A DNA stretch of 64,000 nucleotides from Bog-756 sp963845485 (GTDB lineage: Bacteria; Actinomycetota; Acidimicrobiia; Acidimicrobiales; RAAP-2): positions 1 through 64,000 of the forward strand of contig CAWJSI010000013.1 in assembly GCA_963845485.1 (NCBI GenBank), given 5' to 3'. The first letter of the stretch is position 1. Each line of letters begins with the position of its first letter. This document shows positions 33,440 through 42,544 of this stretch, in pieces. The notes beneath the pieces were generated by a model. That model saw only the letters and a program-made list of their open reading frames with translations. It was not told the DNA's origin and made no database searches. Both the position numbers and the translations under genes were made by a program.

Positions 33440-35668
33440 GTGCCCTTGACGCGATCCCCTCTGCTCCGATCCTTATCCGTCGTCGTGGTGCTGACCCTAG
33501 TCACCGCCATGGCGGCATCGGTGGGAGCCGCCAGTTCCCCGGCCGGGGCGACCACCCGGTCCGGGCACTCGGCCGCCGTGTCGGACTGGACCACGTTCGA
33601 CCACGACGGGACGCGTTCGGGGGTCGACAGCTCGGGCAACCCCTTCTCGCCCGCCGTGCCGGCCTGGACCTCGCCGACGTTCGATGGCCAGCTCTACGGG
33701 CAGCCTCTCGTATCCACCGGGCGGGTGTTCGCGGCCACGGAGAACGACACGGTCTACGCCCTGGCCGCCAATACGGGCCAGGTCCTGTGGTCGAACCATC
33801 TCGCCACCCCCCTGAACCCCTCCTCGGTGCCGGGGTTGTGCGGCAACATTCACCCGACCGTGGGGATCACGGGAACGCCGGTGATCGACTCCGCCCGTTC
33901 GGAGATCTTCGTGGTGGCCACCGAGGCGGCCACGCTCAACGGGTCGCCCAACGCTGCGCACCATCTGGTGGGGCTGAACATCTACACGGGCCTCGTGATG
34001 ATGGACGAGGTCATCGACCCGGCTGGATCCAATCCGGCCTTCCAACTCCAACGGGTGTCCCTGGCTCTCACCGACGGCCGCGTCATTGCCAGCTTCGGAG
34101 GTAACTCAGGAGACTGCGATCCCTACCACGGACTGGTCATTTCCGCCCCCGAGGACGGGTCCAGCCCGTCGGTGTTCACGGTGGCCAATCAGGCCAGCGA
34201 CAGCCAGGGTGCTGTGTGGATGGGCGGCGCGGCACCCTCCGTCGACGCCCAGGGCGATGTCTGGGTGGCGACCGGCAACAGTGCCCACCATCTTTCGACG
34301 GACAGCTACGACCAGAGCGACAGCGTGTTGAGGCTCAGCCCCACCATGCAGCTCCTCGATGCGTGGGCCCCCACCACCTGGTTCTCCGACAACAACGCCG
34401 ATCTCGACCTCGGATCGGGAGCACCGGCCCTACTACCGAACGGTCTGGTCTTCGAGGTCGGGAAGTCCCAGACCGCCTACGTGCTCAACCAGTCGTCACT
34501 GGGCGGCGTGAGCAACGCGCCGTTCTCGACGGCTGGTTTCTGCTTCTCGGACGGTGGATCCGCCGATCTGAACGGCACCCTCTTCGTCCCCTGCAGCAAC
34601 GGCGTCCACGCGGTCACCGTCTCCTCGAGTGCGCCGAACGCCACGTGGACGGCGTCGACCTCCTCGGCCAAGGGGTCACCCATCGTGGCCGGGGGTCAGG
34701 TGTGGACGATCGGGGGCGGCAACCTCTACGCCCTGAGCGCTGCCTCCGGCGTGGTCACGCAGACCTTCAGCATCGGGTCATCGTCATCGTCGTTCCCCTC
34801 ACCGTCGGCGGCTGACGGTCTGATCCTGGCGCCGTCATCGACCCAGATCCACGCCTTCGTAGGTCAGGCCGGGCTGCCCGCACCACCCGATCCGATCCCA
34901 CCACGTCCCGGCTACTGGTTGGTGGCCTCCGACGGCGGGATCTTCGCCGAGGGGGGAGCGTCCTTCTTCGGTTCCACCGGCGGCATGCACCTCAATCAGC
35001 CCATCGTGGGTATGGCTACCACGCCGGATCACGATGGCTACTGGCTGGTGGCCTCCGACGGTGGCATCTTTGCCTTCGGCGACGCTCCGTTCGAAGGGTC
35101 CACGGGCGGCATGCACCTCAATCGGCCCATCGTGGGTATGGCCGCCGATGCCACCGGCCGGGGCTACTGGCTGGTGGCCTCCGACGGCGGAATCTTCTCG
35201 TTCGGCGACGCCTCCTTCCACGGCTCGACCGGCGGCATGCACCTCAATCAGCCCATCGTGGGCATGGCCGCCGATGCCACCGGGCAGGGCTACTGGCTGG
35301 TGGCGTCCGACGGTGGCATCTTCTCGTTCGGCGACGCCTCCTTCCACGGCTCGACCGGCGGCATGCACCTCAATCAGCCCATCGTGGGTATGGCCGCCGA
35401 TGCCACCGGGCAGGGCTACTGGCTGGTGGCGTCCGACGGTGGCATCTTCTCGTTCGGCGACGCCTCCTTCCACGGCTCGACCGGCGGCATGCACCTCAAT
35501 CAGCCCATCGTGGGTATGGCCGCCGATGCCACCGGGCAGGGCTACTGGCTGGTGGCATCCGACGGTGGCATCTTCTCGTTCGGCGACGCCTCCTTTGAGG
35601 GCTCCACCGGCGGCATCCACCTCAATCGACCGGTAGTAGGCATGGCCGACGGTCCCGCCCTGGGCTGA
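33440..35668 (+). CDS. Secreted PQQ-like propeller protein with six C-terminal GYWLV/FGDA repeats
   Basis: 742 aa from GTG. A signal peptide (residues about 9-35, ending GASSPAGA) is followed by a quinoprotein-like region to about 485: SDWTTFDHDGTRSGVD, VFAATENDTVYALAANTGQVLW and LYALSAASGVV are typical blade strands that begin such beta-propellers. No quinone-binding residues are evident, so this is probably structural or binding. The C-terminus has exactly six 42-residue repeats; units three to five are almost identical. The Pro-rich linker PAPPDPIPPRPG joins the parts. Confidence 0.85.
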   Translation: MPLTRSPLLRSLSVVVVLTLVTAMAASVGAASSPAGATTRSGHSAAVSDWTTFDHDGTRSGVDSSGNPFSPAVPAWTSPTFDGQLYGQPLVSTGRVFAATENDTVYALAANTGQVLWSNHLATPLNPSSVPGLCGNIHPTVGITGTPVIDSARSEIFVVATEAATLNGSPNAAHHLVGLNIYTGLVMMDEVIDPAGSNPAFQLQRVSLALTDGRVIASFGGNSGDCDPYHGLVISAPEDGSSPSVFTVANQASDSQGAVWMGGAAPSVDAQGDVWVATGNSAHHLSTDSYDQSDSVLRLSPTMQLLDAWAPTTWFSDNNADLDLGSGAPALLPNGLVFEVGKSQTAYVLNQSSLGGVSNAPFSTAGFCFSDGGSADLNGTLFVPCSNGVHAVTVSSSAPNATWTASTSSAKGSPIVAGGQVWTIGGGNLYALSAASGVVTQTFSIGSSSSSFPSPSAADGLILAPSSTQIHAFVGQAGLPAPPDPIPPRPGYWLVASDGGIFAEGGASFFGSTGGMHLNQPIVGMATTPDHDGYWLVASDGGIFAFGDAPFEGSTGGMHLNRPIVGMAADATGRGYWLVASDGGIFSFGDASFHGSTGGMHLNQPIVGMAADATGQGYWLVASDGGIFSFGDASFHGSTGGMHLNQPIVGMAADATGQGYWLVASDGGIFSFGDASFHGSTGGMHLNQPIVGMAADATGQGYWLVASDGGIFSFGDASFEGSTGGIHLNRPVVGMADGPALG
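34910..35665 (+). repeat. Six 126-bp tandem repeats (GYWLV/FGDA units)
   Basis: Exactly 6 x 126 bp. Consensus starts GYWLVASDGGIF, then SFGDASFHGSTGGMHLNQ and IVGMAADATG. Units three to five differ by only a few synonymous changes in DNA, pointing to recent duplication or gene conversion. Confidence 0.9.
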
Positions 35669-35735
35669 CCGGCGGCCCGGTAAGCGCCATCCGGCAGGCA
35701 ACTCGCTTCGTTGTGCCGACGGAACGTCCAGAAAG

Positions 35736-35749
35736 TAGAATGCGTTCTA
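35736..35749. promoter_or_regulatory. KstR-type operator upstream of the enoyl-CoA hydratase
   Basis: TAGAATGCGTTCTA has the outer bases and right half-site of TNNAACNNGTTNNA, with one deviation (AAT for AAC). TAGAAT also fits a -10 element, with TTGTGC (35711-35716) 19 bp upstream. It is 131 bp ahead of the start. Confidence 0.6.
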
Positions 35750-35880
35750 GTTGCCCCGGTACCTGTGCGCGTCCGGAGTAACGCTGGGGGAGTTCGCTGT
35801 GGTCCGGCCCGAAACTGGGCTGGCCGGCAGACGGTTCGGAAGGGCCGGCCCCGACAAATCGACAACCAACGAGGAGTACC

Positions 35881-36675
35881 GTGACCGGAACCGAACACCT
35901 GACCTACGAGCGCGTTGGCTCCACCGCCGTCGTGACGATGAACCGACCCGAGGCGAAGAACGCCCTGTCGGGGCCGATGCTGGTGGGCATGGTCGACGCC
36001 TGGATGGAGATCGACGCCAACGATGACATCCGCTGCGCCATCCTCACCGGGGCCGGGGGAACGTTCTGTGCCGGCATGGACCTCAAGTCCATGTCGGGAC
36101 CCGGCAACGATGCGGTGAAAGAGCGCATGGCCGAAGATCCCGACCTTCACTGGAAGGCACTGCTGCGCCACTACTCGTTGAGGAAGCCGCTGATCGCGGC
36201 GGTCGAGGGCTGGGCGGTCGCCGGAGGCACGGAGATCCTCCAGGCCACCGATATTCGGGTGGCGGGGGAGAGCGCCAAGTTCGGGGTGTTCGAGGCGCGT
36301 CGCGGTCTGTTCCCACTCGGAGGATCGACTGTTCGACTGCGGCGCCAGATTCCCTTCACCGTGGCCATGGACCTGCTGCTCACCGCCCGGGAGGTCTCGG
36401 CCCAGGAGGCGAAGGAGATCGGGCTGATCGGTCGGGTGGTGCCCGACGGTACGGCGCTCGAGACCGCCCTGGGCATCGCCGAGGTCATCGCCGCCAACGG
36501 ACCACTGGCCGTCGAGGCCATCAAGGCCTCGGTCAAGGCCACCGAGGGCATCCCCGAGGAACAGGCGTTGGCCATGGAGTTGGAGTTCGGATGGCCCATC
36601 TTCGCCACCGAGGACGCGGCCGAGGGCCAGAAGGCATTCGCCGAGAAGCGGACGCCCAACTACCAGCGCCGGTGA
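35881..36675 (+). CDS. Enoyl-CoA hydratase/isomerase (crotonase)
   Basis: 264 aa from GTG, with GAGGAG seven bases upstream. The oxyanion-hole motif GAGGTFCAGMDLKSM (about residues 58-72) and the second hydrogen-bond donor GWAVAGGTEILQATDIRVA are in place. The catalytic Glu pair seen in canonical EchA1 cannot be assigned by eye, so isomerase or thioesterase activity is possible. It belongs to beta-oxidation or ring-degradation enzymes; its stop overlaps the thioesterase start by 4 nt. Confidence 0.9.
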   Translation: MTGTEHLTYERVGSTAVVTMNRPEAKNALSGPMLVGMVDAWMEIDANDDIRCAILTGAGGTFCAGMDLKSMSGPGNDAVKERMAEDPDLHWKALLRHYSLRKPLIAAVEGWAVAGGTEILQATDIRVAGESAKFGVFEARRGLFPLGGSTVRLRRQIPFTVAMDLLLTAREVSAQEAKEIGLIGRVVPDGTALETALGIAEVIAANGPLAVEAIKASVKATEGIPEEQALAMELEFGWPIFATEDAAEGQKAFAEKRTPNYQRR

Positions 36676-37427
36676 AGGACCTGTTCGAGGAGGCTCCGAC
36701 CGACGATCCGCGGCGTCGCCTGGCCGCGGCCATCCGGCCCATCATCACCCTCAACGTCTCGGCCGAGCTCGATGACGAGGCACTGGTTGAGGCGGCCGAG
36801 GCTATCGAGGCGGTGGCCGAACGCCTGACCGCCCGGGCCGGTCCCCGCCGCACCCGCAACCAGCCCGACCTCGCCCGCGCCGCCCAAGACTTCTTCCCGA
36901 CGAGCCCGGTGATCGGCCTGGCCAATCCGGTGGCCCCGCCGGTCCGAGTGGCCGTGATCAAGGGTGAAGGTGGCCAACCAGAGATCGCCGGTCTGGCCAA
37001 CTTCGGCTTCGCCTACGAGGGGCCTCCCACCTGTGTGCACGGTGGCGTGATCGCTGAGCTCCTCGATGAGGTGCTCGGGGCGGCCAACATCGTGGCCGAG
37101 CACCCGGCCATGACCGGGACCCTCACCGTCCGCTACCGCAAACCCACCCCGCTCAACACCGACCTCCGGGTCGAGGCACGCTTCGTACGCGTCGACGGCC
37201 GGAAGGTTTACACCTGGGGTGGGATCTTTGTCGAGGATGTGTTGACGGCCGAGGCCGATGGCATCTTCATCGAGGTCGTGCCTGCACAGATGTTGGATAT
37301 CGCCGAGTCCAATATCGATAGCGCCGATCCGGTGATGCTCGAAGCCATCAGGGCCGAGGCCTTGCGCGAGGGTGCTGCCTCCGATGTGCAGCGCGTCGAC
37401 GATCCCGGCCGGGGAACCCGGGCCTGA
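36672..37427 (+). CDS. PaaI-type hotdog thioesterase
   Basis: 251 aa from GTG, overlapping the upstream enoyl-CoA hydratase stop. The hotdog core is VHGGVIAELLDEVLGAANIV (about residues 122-141) and GTLTVRYRKPTPLNTDLRVEA, typical of PaaI-like acyl-CoA thioesterases, with an N-terminal helical extension. It would release CoA from pathway intermediates or end-products; the operon link with the crotonase supports this. Confidence 0.85.
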   Translation: MKDLFEEAPTDDPRRRLAAAIRPIITLNVSAELDDEALVEAAEAIEAVAERLTARAGPRRTRNQPDLARAAQDFFPTSPVIGLANPVAPPVRVAVIKGEGGQPEIAGLANFGFAYEGPPTCVHGGVIAELLDEVLGAANIVAEHPAMTGTLTVRYRKPTPLNTDLRVEARFVRVDGRKVYTWGGIFVEDVLTAEADGIFIEVVPAQMLDIAESNIDSADPVMLEAIRAEALREGAASDVQRVDDPGRGTRA

Positions 37428-37440
37428 TTCGGGCGGGGCG

Positions 37441-38022
37441 GTGGCTGGGACCGTAGCGGTGCGGGCCGCCGTCCCCGGGGACTCCCGCGCCATTGCTGCA
37501 GTGCACGTGGACGCGTGGCAGGTCGCCTACCGGGGCTTGCTGCCCGACGACTACTTGGCTGGCCTGTCCCGCGAACAGCGGGCCGGGCTGTGGTCGGGCA
37601 TCCTCGCCGATCCGTCCTCGGGTCACGTCCTGGTGGTGGAGCAGGACGACACCATTGTTGGATTCGCCCATGCCGGCCCGAGCGGCGATGACGATGCCGG
37701 GCCCGACACGGCTGAGCTCTACACCATCTACGTCCGTCCCGACGCCTGGGGCCGGGGCTGTGGAGCGGACCTGATGGCGGCCGTTCTCGACGATCTCCGC
37801 GGGGACGGGTACCGAAGCGTCACCTTGTGGATGCTGTCGACGAATGACCGGGCTCGCCGGTTCTACCTGCATCAGGGCTGGTCGGAGGGGACCGGGGTGC
37901 GAACCCAGGAGTTCGGTGGCCAGGTGGTCACCGACCACCGCTTCGTCCGGCCGATCGTTCCTGCGGCCCCCACGCCGAGTGATGCGGCCCGGCGTCAGAT
38001 CTTCTCTCGACCCTCCCAGTAG
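37441..38022 (+). CDS. GNAT family N-acetyltransferase
   Basis: 193 aa from the GTG at 37441. VRAAVPGDSRAIAAVHVDAW starts the fold and VRPDAWGRGCGADLMAAV is the acetyl-CoA loop (R/Q-x2-G-x-G/A). STNDRARRFYLHQGWSE is the typical C-terminal motif. A longer frame from 37372 overlaps the thioesterase gene and is unlikely. Tail-to-tail overlap of about 28 bp with the acyl-CoA synthetase gene. Confidence 0.86.
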   Translation: MAGTVAVRAAVPGDSRAIAAVHVDAWQVAYRGLLPDDYLAGLSREQRAGLWSGILADPSSGHVLVVEQDDTIVGFAHAGPSGDDDAGPDTAELYTIYVRPDAWGRGCGADLMAAVLDDLRGDGYRSVTLWMLSTNDRARRFYLHQGWSEGTGVRTQEFGGQVVTDHRFVRPIVPAAPTPSDAARRQIFSRPSQ

Positions 38023-39545
38023 GGATCCCGGAGTTTGCGCTTGTACAGCTTGCCATTGGGGTCGCGCGGCATGTCGTCGGTGAAGTCGACCGTCTTCGGC
38101 ATCTTGAACTTGGCCAACCGGGTGGCGCAGTACTCCAGGATCTCCTCGGCCAACTCGGGCGAGGGCTCGACGCCCTCAGCCGGCTCGATGACGGCCTTGA
38201 TCTCCTCACCCCAGTCGTCGTGGGGAATGCCGAACACGGCCACGTCGCCCACCTTCGGGAACCCCAACAGCACGTTCTCGATCTCGGCCGGATAGATATT
38301 GGCCCCGCCCGAGATGATCATGTCGATCTTGCGATCCCGGAGGAAGAGATAGCCGTCCTCGTCGATCAAGCCCACATCGCCGACCGTGAAGAACTTGCCG
38401 ATGCGGTTGTCCTGGGTCTTGGTCTGGTCCTTGTGGTATTCGAAGTCCCCGGTCTGCATGGACATGTAGACAGTGCCGATGACGTTGGGCTCGTCGATGC
38501 GGGTGCCCTCGTCGTCGAAGATGGCGATCTCCGAGATGGGCCAGGCCTTCCCGACCGTGCCCGGCTTCTCCAGCCACTCCTCGGCGGTAACCAGCGTCCC
38601 GCCGCCTTCGGAAGCGGCGTAGTACTCGTCGATGGCGTTGCCCCACCACTCGATCATCTTGTACTTCACGTCGACCGGGCAGGGGGCGGCGGCGTGAATC
38701 ATGTGCTCCAGGGACGAGAGGTCGTACTTGGTCCGTGTCTCCTCGGGCAGGGCGAGGAGACGGTGGAACTGGGTCGGCACCATGTGGGAGCTCGTCACCT
38801 GGTACTGCTCGATGAGCCGGAGCATCTCCTCGGGGATCCACTTGTCCATCAGGACCACGGTGTGGAGCAGGTGGATGGAGGCACCCGAATAGCGCATCAC
38901 CGCGGTGTGGTACAGCGGTGAGCCCACGATGTGCACGTTGGCGTCGTCGGGTTGGATGCCGAACAAGAAGAGGATCCCCGACAGGCCGAGGGCGGCCTCT
39001 TCGGGAGTGGCACCACTCAGCTTTCGGAAAACCCCCTTGGGGTTGCCCGTCGTGCCCGAGGTGTAGTTCATGACGTCCCCGATGGTGCGGTCGGCCGGGT
39101 CGTCGGTCGACTGGGCATCCCGCATCGCCGCGTAGGACTCGAATCCAGCGATGGCGCCGACGGCGAAGCGCTGTTCCGAGGTGAGACCCGCTTCGGCGGC
39201 GGCGTCCACGGCCACCTGGGCAAAACGCTCGTGGGCCACGAAAGCCTTGGCATCGGCGTCCTTCAGGATGTAGGCGACTTCGGGGGCGATGAGGTGGTGG
39301 TTGACCGGGACCAGGTACCACCCGGCCTGTAGGGCGGCCAGATACAGCTCGAAGACCTCCACGCCGTTGGGCAGAAGGGTGGCCACCACGTCACCGGGTT
39401 GGAGGCCGAGGGCCCGGAGCCCGTGCACCACCTGATTGGTCCTCCCGAGCAGTTGCTCGGCGGTGTACTCGGTCCCATCGGTGTCGACCAGAGCCAGCTT
39501 GCCCGGCTGCTCGTGGGCCAGGGCCCAGAATCCGAAGTCGCCCAT
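37995..39545 (-). CDS. Acyl-CoA synthetase (FadD-type, AMP-forming)
   Basis: 516-aa adenylate-forming enzyme. The AMP-binding P-loop is YTSGTTGNPKGVFRK (about residues 167-181), A5-like YYAASEGGG, A7-like GDVGLIDEDGYLFLRDR and A10 NGKLYKRKLRD with the catalytic Lys. It would activate a carboxylic acid, perhaps a steroid side-chain or fatty acid, to its CoA ester. It is divergent from the SDR gene across an operator resembling KstR sites, so both could belong to one catabolic unit. Confidence 0.9.
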   Translation of the reverse strand: MGDFGFWALAHEQPGKLALVDTDGTEYTAEQLLGRTNQVVHGLRALGLQPGDVVATLLPNGVEVFELYLAALQAGWYLVPVNHHLIAPEVAYILKDADAKAFVAHERFAQVAVDAAAEAGLTSEQRFAVGAIAGFESYAAMRDAQSTDDPADRTIGDVMNYTSGTTGNPKGVFRKLSGATPEEAALGLSGILFLFGIQPDDANVHIVGSPLYHTAVMRYSGASIHLLHTVVLMDKWIPEEMLRLIEQYQVTSSHMVPTQFHRLLALPEETRTKYDLSSLEHMIHAAAPCPVDVKYKMIEWWGNAIDEYYAASEGGGTLVTAEEWLEKPGTVGKAWPISEIAIFDDEGTRIDEPNVIGTVYMSMQTGDFEYHKDQTKTQDNRIGKFFTVGDVGLIDEDGYLFLRDRKIDMIISGGANIYPAEIENVLLGFPKVGDVAVFGIPHDDWGEEIKAVIEPAEGVEPSPELAEEILEYCATRLAKFKMPKTVDFTDDMPRDPNGKLYKRKLRDPYWEGREKI

Positions 39546-39694
39546 GATGATCGTTTACCCCCTGTGCCAGCTGTCGGCAGATGTGTGGTGGTCGGTCGAG
39601 TCTGCCCGACCAACGGTCGAGCTCCCGCCCGAGGGCGGCTCCTCCACGAAGGCCGTTCCACTGTCCCGTGTGGCGCCGTCCCGGTTGGGGACGC

Positions 39695-39708
39695 TAGAAC
39701 AGGTTCTC
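39695..39708. promoter_or_regulatory. KstR-type operator between acyl-CoA synthetase and SDR genes
   Basis: TAGAACAGGTTCTC fits TNNAACNNGTTNNA except for its last base. It lies in the 295-bp divergent promoter region and could control both genes. The AAC and GTT half-sites are intact. Confidence 0.65.
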
Positions 39709-39840
39709 GTAACCGGTCAACCGGCGTCGGGCTGTGCGCTGGTGCGCCCTAGGTCCGGGTGGTGGCGACCCGACCGGAGGGCGGACGCCCACGACGCTGG
39801 GCCGGTCCGAGTCGGAATCCAGATAGAGAGGCTGTAGGCA

Positions 39841-40758
39841 ATGAGTGAGTTCTTGCAGGGGAAAGTGATAGCCATCACCGGTGCCGGCGGCGGTATCGGC
39901 CGGGCCGTGGCCCTGGCCGCCGCCGGCGAAGGTGCTCGAGTCGTGGTGGCCGACATCGGCGTCGGTCTGGCCGGCGAGGACCCGAAGAGTGAGGTGGCCG
40001 AGGCATTGGTGGCCGAGATCGAGGGGACCGGAGGTGAGGCGGTCGCCGCGGGGGAGAGCGTGACCACCCTGGACGGCGGCGAGAAGATCGTCGGTGCCGG
40101 TGTCGAGCGGTGGGGTCGCATCGACGGCGTGGTGTGCATCGCCGGGATCCTCCGAGAGCGGATGCTCTTCAACATGGCCGAGGACGAGTGGGATGCCGTC
40201 GTCGAGACCCATCTGAAAGGCCACTTCACCTTGTTCCGTGCCGCGTCAGCCATCATGCGCAAGCAGGAGGGCGGCGGATCCCTGGTGGCGTTCACCTCCG
40301 GGGCCTTCGCCGGCAGCGTGGCCCAGGCCAACTACGCCGCGGCCAAGGGTGGAATTGTCTCCTTGGTCCGGTCGGCGGCGGCTGGGCTCAACCGGTACGG
40401 CATAACGGCGAACGCCGTGGCCCCGGTGGCGCGCACCCGGATGTCGGCCAACGTACCCATGGACCTGGCCGAGATGGGCGATCCCGAAGACATCGCGCCG
40501 CTTGTCGTATACCTGCTGTCGGACAAGGCGAAGCACGTAACTGGCCAGGTCTATACCTCGGTGGGTCCGAAGATCGCTGTTTGGAACCAGCCCCGCGAGG
40601 TCCGTGCCGTCTACGCCGACGGCCGTTGGACGCCCGAGGAGATCGCGGCGCGTCTCGACTCCACGGTGGGCCAGGAACGCATGCCATTGCTCGACCAGTT
40701 GGAGGAGTACCGCAAAGCGGCGGAGGCCAAGGCGGCTGCCGAGGCTGCCGCCAAGTAG
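39841..40758 (+). CDS. Short-chain dehydrogenase (SDR)
   Basis: 305 aa. Nucleotide motif ITGAGGGIGRAVAL (about residues 12-25), catalytic Ser in AFTSGAFAGS, and YAAAKGGIVSL for Tyr-x3-Lys. The C-terminal extension of about 60 residues beyond the SDR core (WNQPREVRAVYADGRWTPEE) recalls hydroxyacyl-CoA or hydroxysteroid dehydrogenases of actinobacterial steroid catabolism. Its promoter holds a KstR-type site. Reaction on a 3-hydroxyacyl-CoA or steroid is an inference. Confidence 0.88.
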   Translation: MSEFLQGKVIAITGAGGGIGRAVALAAAGEGARVVVADIGVGLAGEDPKSEVAEALVAEIEGTGGEAVAAGESVTTLDGGEKIVGAGVERWGRIDGVVCIAGILRERMLFNMAEDEWDAVVETHLKGHFTLFRAASAIMRKQEGGGSLVAFTSGAFAGSVAQANYAAAKGGIVSLVRSAAAGLNRYGITANAVAPVARTRMSANVPMDLAEMGDPEDIAPLVVYLLSDKAKHVTGQVYTSVGPKIAVWNQPREVRAVYADGRWTPEEIAARLDSTVGQERMPLLDQLEEYRKAAEAKAAAEAAAK

Positions 40759-40777
40759 GCCGCCGCCCCCTCGGGTA

Positions 40778-41155
40778 TCAGGCTCGCGCTGAACGCGAGC
40801 CGAGGACGCAGAACTCGTTGCCCTCGGGGTCGGCCAGCACAACCCACTCCTCGTCACCGTCCTGACCCACCGAAGCGGGGATGGCCCCGAGATCGCGGAG
40901 GCGTTCGATCTCACTCGCCTGGTTGTCAGGGACAAGATCAAGATGGAGGCGGTTCTTGACCGCCTTGGACTCGGGCACCTCCAAAAAGAGCAGCGGCCGA
41001 ACCGTCCCCCGGTCCGGGTGGTCGTTGCCCGGTTCGACCCACACATCACCGTCATCGTCTTCCCGCCACTCCCACCCGAGTGCCTCGGACCAGAATCGGG
41101 CCAGGGACACCGGATCTTCGGAGTCGATGGTGATCGTCTCGATGCGCAGTGTCAT
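40778..41155 (-). CDS. VOC/glyoxalase-like protein
   Basis: 125 aa. ITIDSEDPVSLARFWSEALGW (first beta-alpha-beta unit) and NRLHLDLVPDNQASEIERL and WVVLADPEGNEFCVL (second unit, ending in the metal-binding-type Glu) are classic Glyoxalase_6 segments. Members bind or modify small hydrophobic molecules. Convergent with the SDR gene, 20 bp apart. Confidence 0.86.
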   Translation of the reverse strand: MTLRIETITIDSEDPVSLARFWSEALGWEWREDDDGDVWVEPGNDHPDRGTVRPLLFLEVPESKAVKNRLHLDLVPDNQASEIERLRDLGAIPASVGQDGDEEWVVLADPEGNEFCVLGSRSARA

Positions 41156-41288
41156 GGTGCCTCCCCGGCCGCGGGCGAGAACTGTGTTCGTTCGGCCTCC
41201 CCGCCAGTGTGCCTGCTCTGCCCACCCGATGCCCCGATGTCCACGGTCCTGAGGAAGGGGACCGACCTTCCCATGAAGCTCGGGAGAG

Positions 41289-41317
41289 TTGACAGGTGGT
41301 CCGACGGGGGCCAGGAT
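41289..41317 (+). promoter_or_regulatory. Promoter of the TetR/membrane protein operon
   Basis: A consensus -35 TTGACA (41289-41294), 17-bp spacer and CAGGAT (41312-41317) as a partial -10 give a 39-bp leader to the TetR start. Confidence 0.5.
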
Positions 41318-41356
41318 TGAGCAGTTGCTTAAAGCGATCGATCAAGGAGTCGTGTG

Positions 41357-42022
41357 ATGGCCAAGTCCGGTCCGGTTGGCACCGTTCAGCCCGATGGAGG
41401 CGGTAGCGGCGGGTCCATCGCCACCCGGAAGGCCCTCGTCGATGCGGCCATCGAGACGCTCAAGGCTGACGGCTTCGCCGGATCCAGTGCCCGGTCCATC
41501 GGCCGTCGGGCCGGTTGCAACCAGGGACTGGTCTTCTACCATTTCGGATCCGTCGTCAATCTGCTGCTCGCCGCCCTCGATGCCGTCAGCAGCGAGCGGC
41601 TCGAGCACTACGCCGCCGCCGTAGACGCGGCGGGATCGCCGTCGGAACTGGTCGAGGTGGCGGCATCAGTCTTCGAGGAGGATCTCGACGCCGGCCATGT
41701 GGCGGTCCTCGTGGCGATGATCGCGGGCTCGTCGTCGACCCCCGGGCTCGGCGCCGAGGTCTCCGAGCGGATCGCCCCATGGACCGACTTCGCCCGTGCG
41801 TCGGTCGAGGCTGCGCTGGGAAACTCGGCACTGACATCGGTGGTCCCGGCTGAGGATGCGGCCTACGCCGTCGTGGCCATGTACCTGGGTCTCGAAATGC
41901 TCAGCCACCTGGACGGCGACCGCAGCCGCGCCCTGGCCCTGTTTGACCACGCCCGAGCGCTGGCGGCGGTACTGACGCCGCCACCCGAGTCATCGGATCC
42001 GCCCACCCCCGGCGAGACGTGA
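41357..42022 (+). CDS. TetR family transcriptional regulator
   Basis: 221 aa. The HTH region is ATRKALVDAAIETLKADGF, SARSIGRRAGCNQGLVFYHFG (about residues 20-65). AAGGAG is placed seven bases before the ATG at 41357; a GTG three bases earlier is an alternative. The stop overlaps the following membrane-protein start. Not similar enough to KstR to be assigned that role, and its target is unknown. Confidence 0.87.
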   Translation: MAKSGPVGTVQPDGGGSGGSIATRKALVDAAIETLKADGFAGSSARSIGRRAGCNQGLVFYHFGSVVNLLLAALDAVSSERLEHYAAAVDAAGSPSELVEVAASVFEEDLDAGHVAVLVAMIAGSSSTPGLGAEVSERIAPWTDFARASVEAALGNSALTSVVPAEDAAYAVVAMYLGLEMLSHLDGDRSRALALFDHARALAAVLTPPPESSDPPTPGET

Positions 42023-42420
42023 TGAGCAACCACCCCAGCCCACCGCCGGTGATTCGACAATCGCATCCGTCACCGCCTCCTCCCTATCCGGCCCAAGCGG
42101 CCAGACGCCCGTTCTGGCTGCTGCCGGCCGCCGGGCTATGGGCGGCCGGACTGGTCGTGATGGCCTTCCTGGGGAGTCGATCCCTGGTCCAGGTGAACGG
42201 ACCGAAGGTCCTCATTCCCATTGGCGCCCCGCTGGCGGCGGTGGGGTTGGTGGCCCTCTGTTTGGCCATGACCCGCCGGACCTCGATGCGCTGGCCGCGC
42301 GTCGTGGCCTGGATCCTCGCAGGCCTCCTCGACGGGCTTGCCCTCGTCGGGATGCTCACCATCGGGATCTTCATCCTGCCGGTGGCCATTGCCATCACCG
42401 CGGCCTGCATCATGCGGTGA
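42022..42420 (+). CDS. Small membrane protein coupled to a TetR gene
   Basis: 132 aa with three hydrophobic helices (about residues 30-50, 64-82 and 100-130) after a Pro-rich cytoplasmic tail (NHPSPPPVIRQ). The ATG overlaps the TetR stop (TGATG), so they are cotranslated. No family recognised; it could be a small transporter or an effector under the coupled regulator. Confidence 0.65.
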   Translation: MSNHPSPPPVIRQSHPSPPPPYPAQAARRPFWLLPAAGLWAAGLVVMAFLGSRSLVQVNGPKVLIPIGAPLAAVGLVALCLAMTRRTSMRWPRVVAWILAGLLDGLALVGMLTIGIFILPVAIAITAACIMR

Positions 42421-42544
42421 TCGACCGCCACGGCCTCGGGCCGCGGACGCCAACGGGCACGGGGTAGGTGCGCCGATCGGAGCCATTGCCCACTCCCTCC
42501 GAGGTCACCGACGATACACCGATTGCTTTGAGTCACTCCGTAGC

